From NCBI GenBank assembly GCA_009731375.1, contig BJOX01000041.1:6679-70678 (forward strand): DNA of 64,000 nt, in the 5' to 3' direction. How positions within the stretch are numbered: position 1 is the stretch's first letter; the number at the start of each line of letters is the position of its first letter. The stretch is from Paulinella micropora. Lineage: Eukaryota; Cercozoa; Imbricatea; Euglyphida. A program made the position numbers and the translations under genes. Shown one piece after another: positions 63,551 through 64,000 of the stretch. The notes beneath the pieces were generated by a model, which was given only the letters and a program-made list of their open reading frames with translations, made no database searches and was not told the DNA's origin.

Positions 63551-63624
63551 TCATAATTTACGCAAAATTTTGTTTCCCTACGACCGGACATGGGGCGGCC
63601 CTTCGTATCAGGAAGAGGATCATG
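63551..63624 (-). repeat. Right TIR of the 15-kb transposon
   Basis: Ends GGCCCTTCGTATCAGGAAGA-GGATCATG, the reverse of 48458-48485; the TTTACGCAAA and CCTACGACC blocks before it have counterparts in the left TIR. Confidence 0.8.
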
Positions 63625-63687
63625 GTAAATCATAACAACCGTCGCCGAGCATGCCTGGTATACTAATCGCTGTCAATTGGAGCTGGG

Positions 63688-64000
63688 TCAGCAGTTGGCA
63701 GCGCCCGACCAGGGCGTACCTTCCGCTACCCGTTTCTGCTCCCGCTGGGCCTGGGCCTCGTCGCTTGACCAGTCGGTAACCTCGCACTTAAACATCTGCA
63801 GGGTTCGATGAGAGAACCCGAGCGCTTTCTTGGCGAATCTACACATGGACTTGGTTGCCCCCTGGTACTTGGAGTCTGCACTGCAGACGAGGCACAGTTC
63901 CGACAACGGCTTCAGCCTTTGGTCCAAAGGGGGTAGCCCGCTGCACGTACTCAGCGCCAGTGCACCGCCTGCTGGGAGCTTCCGGAGCAGCGACAGAGGG
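63688..64000 (-). pseudogene. LRR-like gene fragment running off the window
   Basis: GC-rich minus-strand frame open from the window edge to a stop at 63688: LSLLRKLPAGGALALSTCSG, LKPLSELCLVCSADSKYQGA, HRTLQMFKCEVTDW. In another frame, CQLLTQLQLTAISIPGM continues towards the transposon end. It resembles the LRR proteins of the GC-rich block and, with 47833-48457 on the same strand, could be the other half of a gene interrupted by the insertion. Confidence 0.45.

Noticed and set aside
63409-63633. Minus-strand 74-codon ORF
   Set aside because: It consists mostly of the transposon TIR and adjacent AT-rich DNA.

Overview
The window is a gapped scaffold from a eukaryotic nuclear genome. It has AT-rich intergenic DNA with long microsatellites, an RLE-type LINE, a tRNA-derived repeat, and spliced genes whose short GT-AG introns keep phase. 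I cannot name the species. Endogenous polinton-like and giant-virus-like DNA side by side suggests a protist or alga, but that is inference.

Four layers can be read. (1) 1-5290: intergenic DNA with microsatellites, degenerate tandem repeats, two large N gaps and pieces of a dispersed repeat that recurs inverted near 29.9 kb. (2) 5292-28750: an endogenous polinton-like virus (PLV), about 23.4 kb, bounded by roughly 200-bp terminal inverted repeats (TIRs). It encodes a primase/SF3 helicase, an A32-like packaging ATPase, an intact major capsid protein, a penton, an S74-type fibre, a PLA2-like virion protein, a small membrane protein, zinc-finger proteins, two GIY-YIG endonucleases and a tyrosine recombinase resembling telomere resolvases. 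Many of its genes carry single-base frameshifts or in-frame stops, so the copy is decaying or the consensus is imperfect. Its left end is a large palindrome. (3) 28751-33434: microsatellites, a tRNA-derived repeat and a 5'-truncated LINE on the minus strand that ends at the edge of a primase gene.

(4) 33435-48457, resuming at 63625-64000: a sharply GC-rich, gene-dense block resembling endogenous giant-virus DNA. It holds a UL52-like PrimPol, an RPB10-like RNA polymerase subunit, a C2H2 zinc-finger protein with a nuclease-like C-terminus, several leucine-rich-repeat/F-box proteins, a PhyH-type dioxygenase, and RING-type proteins, one with an intron. Poly-G/C runs and N gaps punctuate it.

Inside this block sits a 15.2-kb TIR-bounded transposon (48458-63624). 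On the minus strand it carries a four-exon SET-like gene, a three-exon lysine/acid-rich gene and a chromo-like protein. On the plus strand is a degenerate transposase-like gene with SAP and RanBP2-type zinc-finger domains. That gene is split by a nested 6.0-kb element with about 850-bp inverted arms, mirrored (ACT)n/(AGT)n tracts and a TTA target duplication. A family of GGTGGC-loop-GCCACC hairpins decorates both elements. The large transposon with chromatin-type genes, and the PLV palindrome paired with a resolvase-like recombinase, are the best candidates for undescribed biology here.
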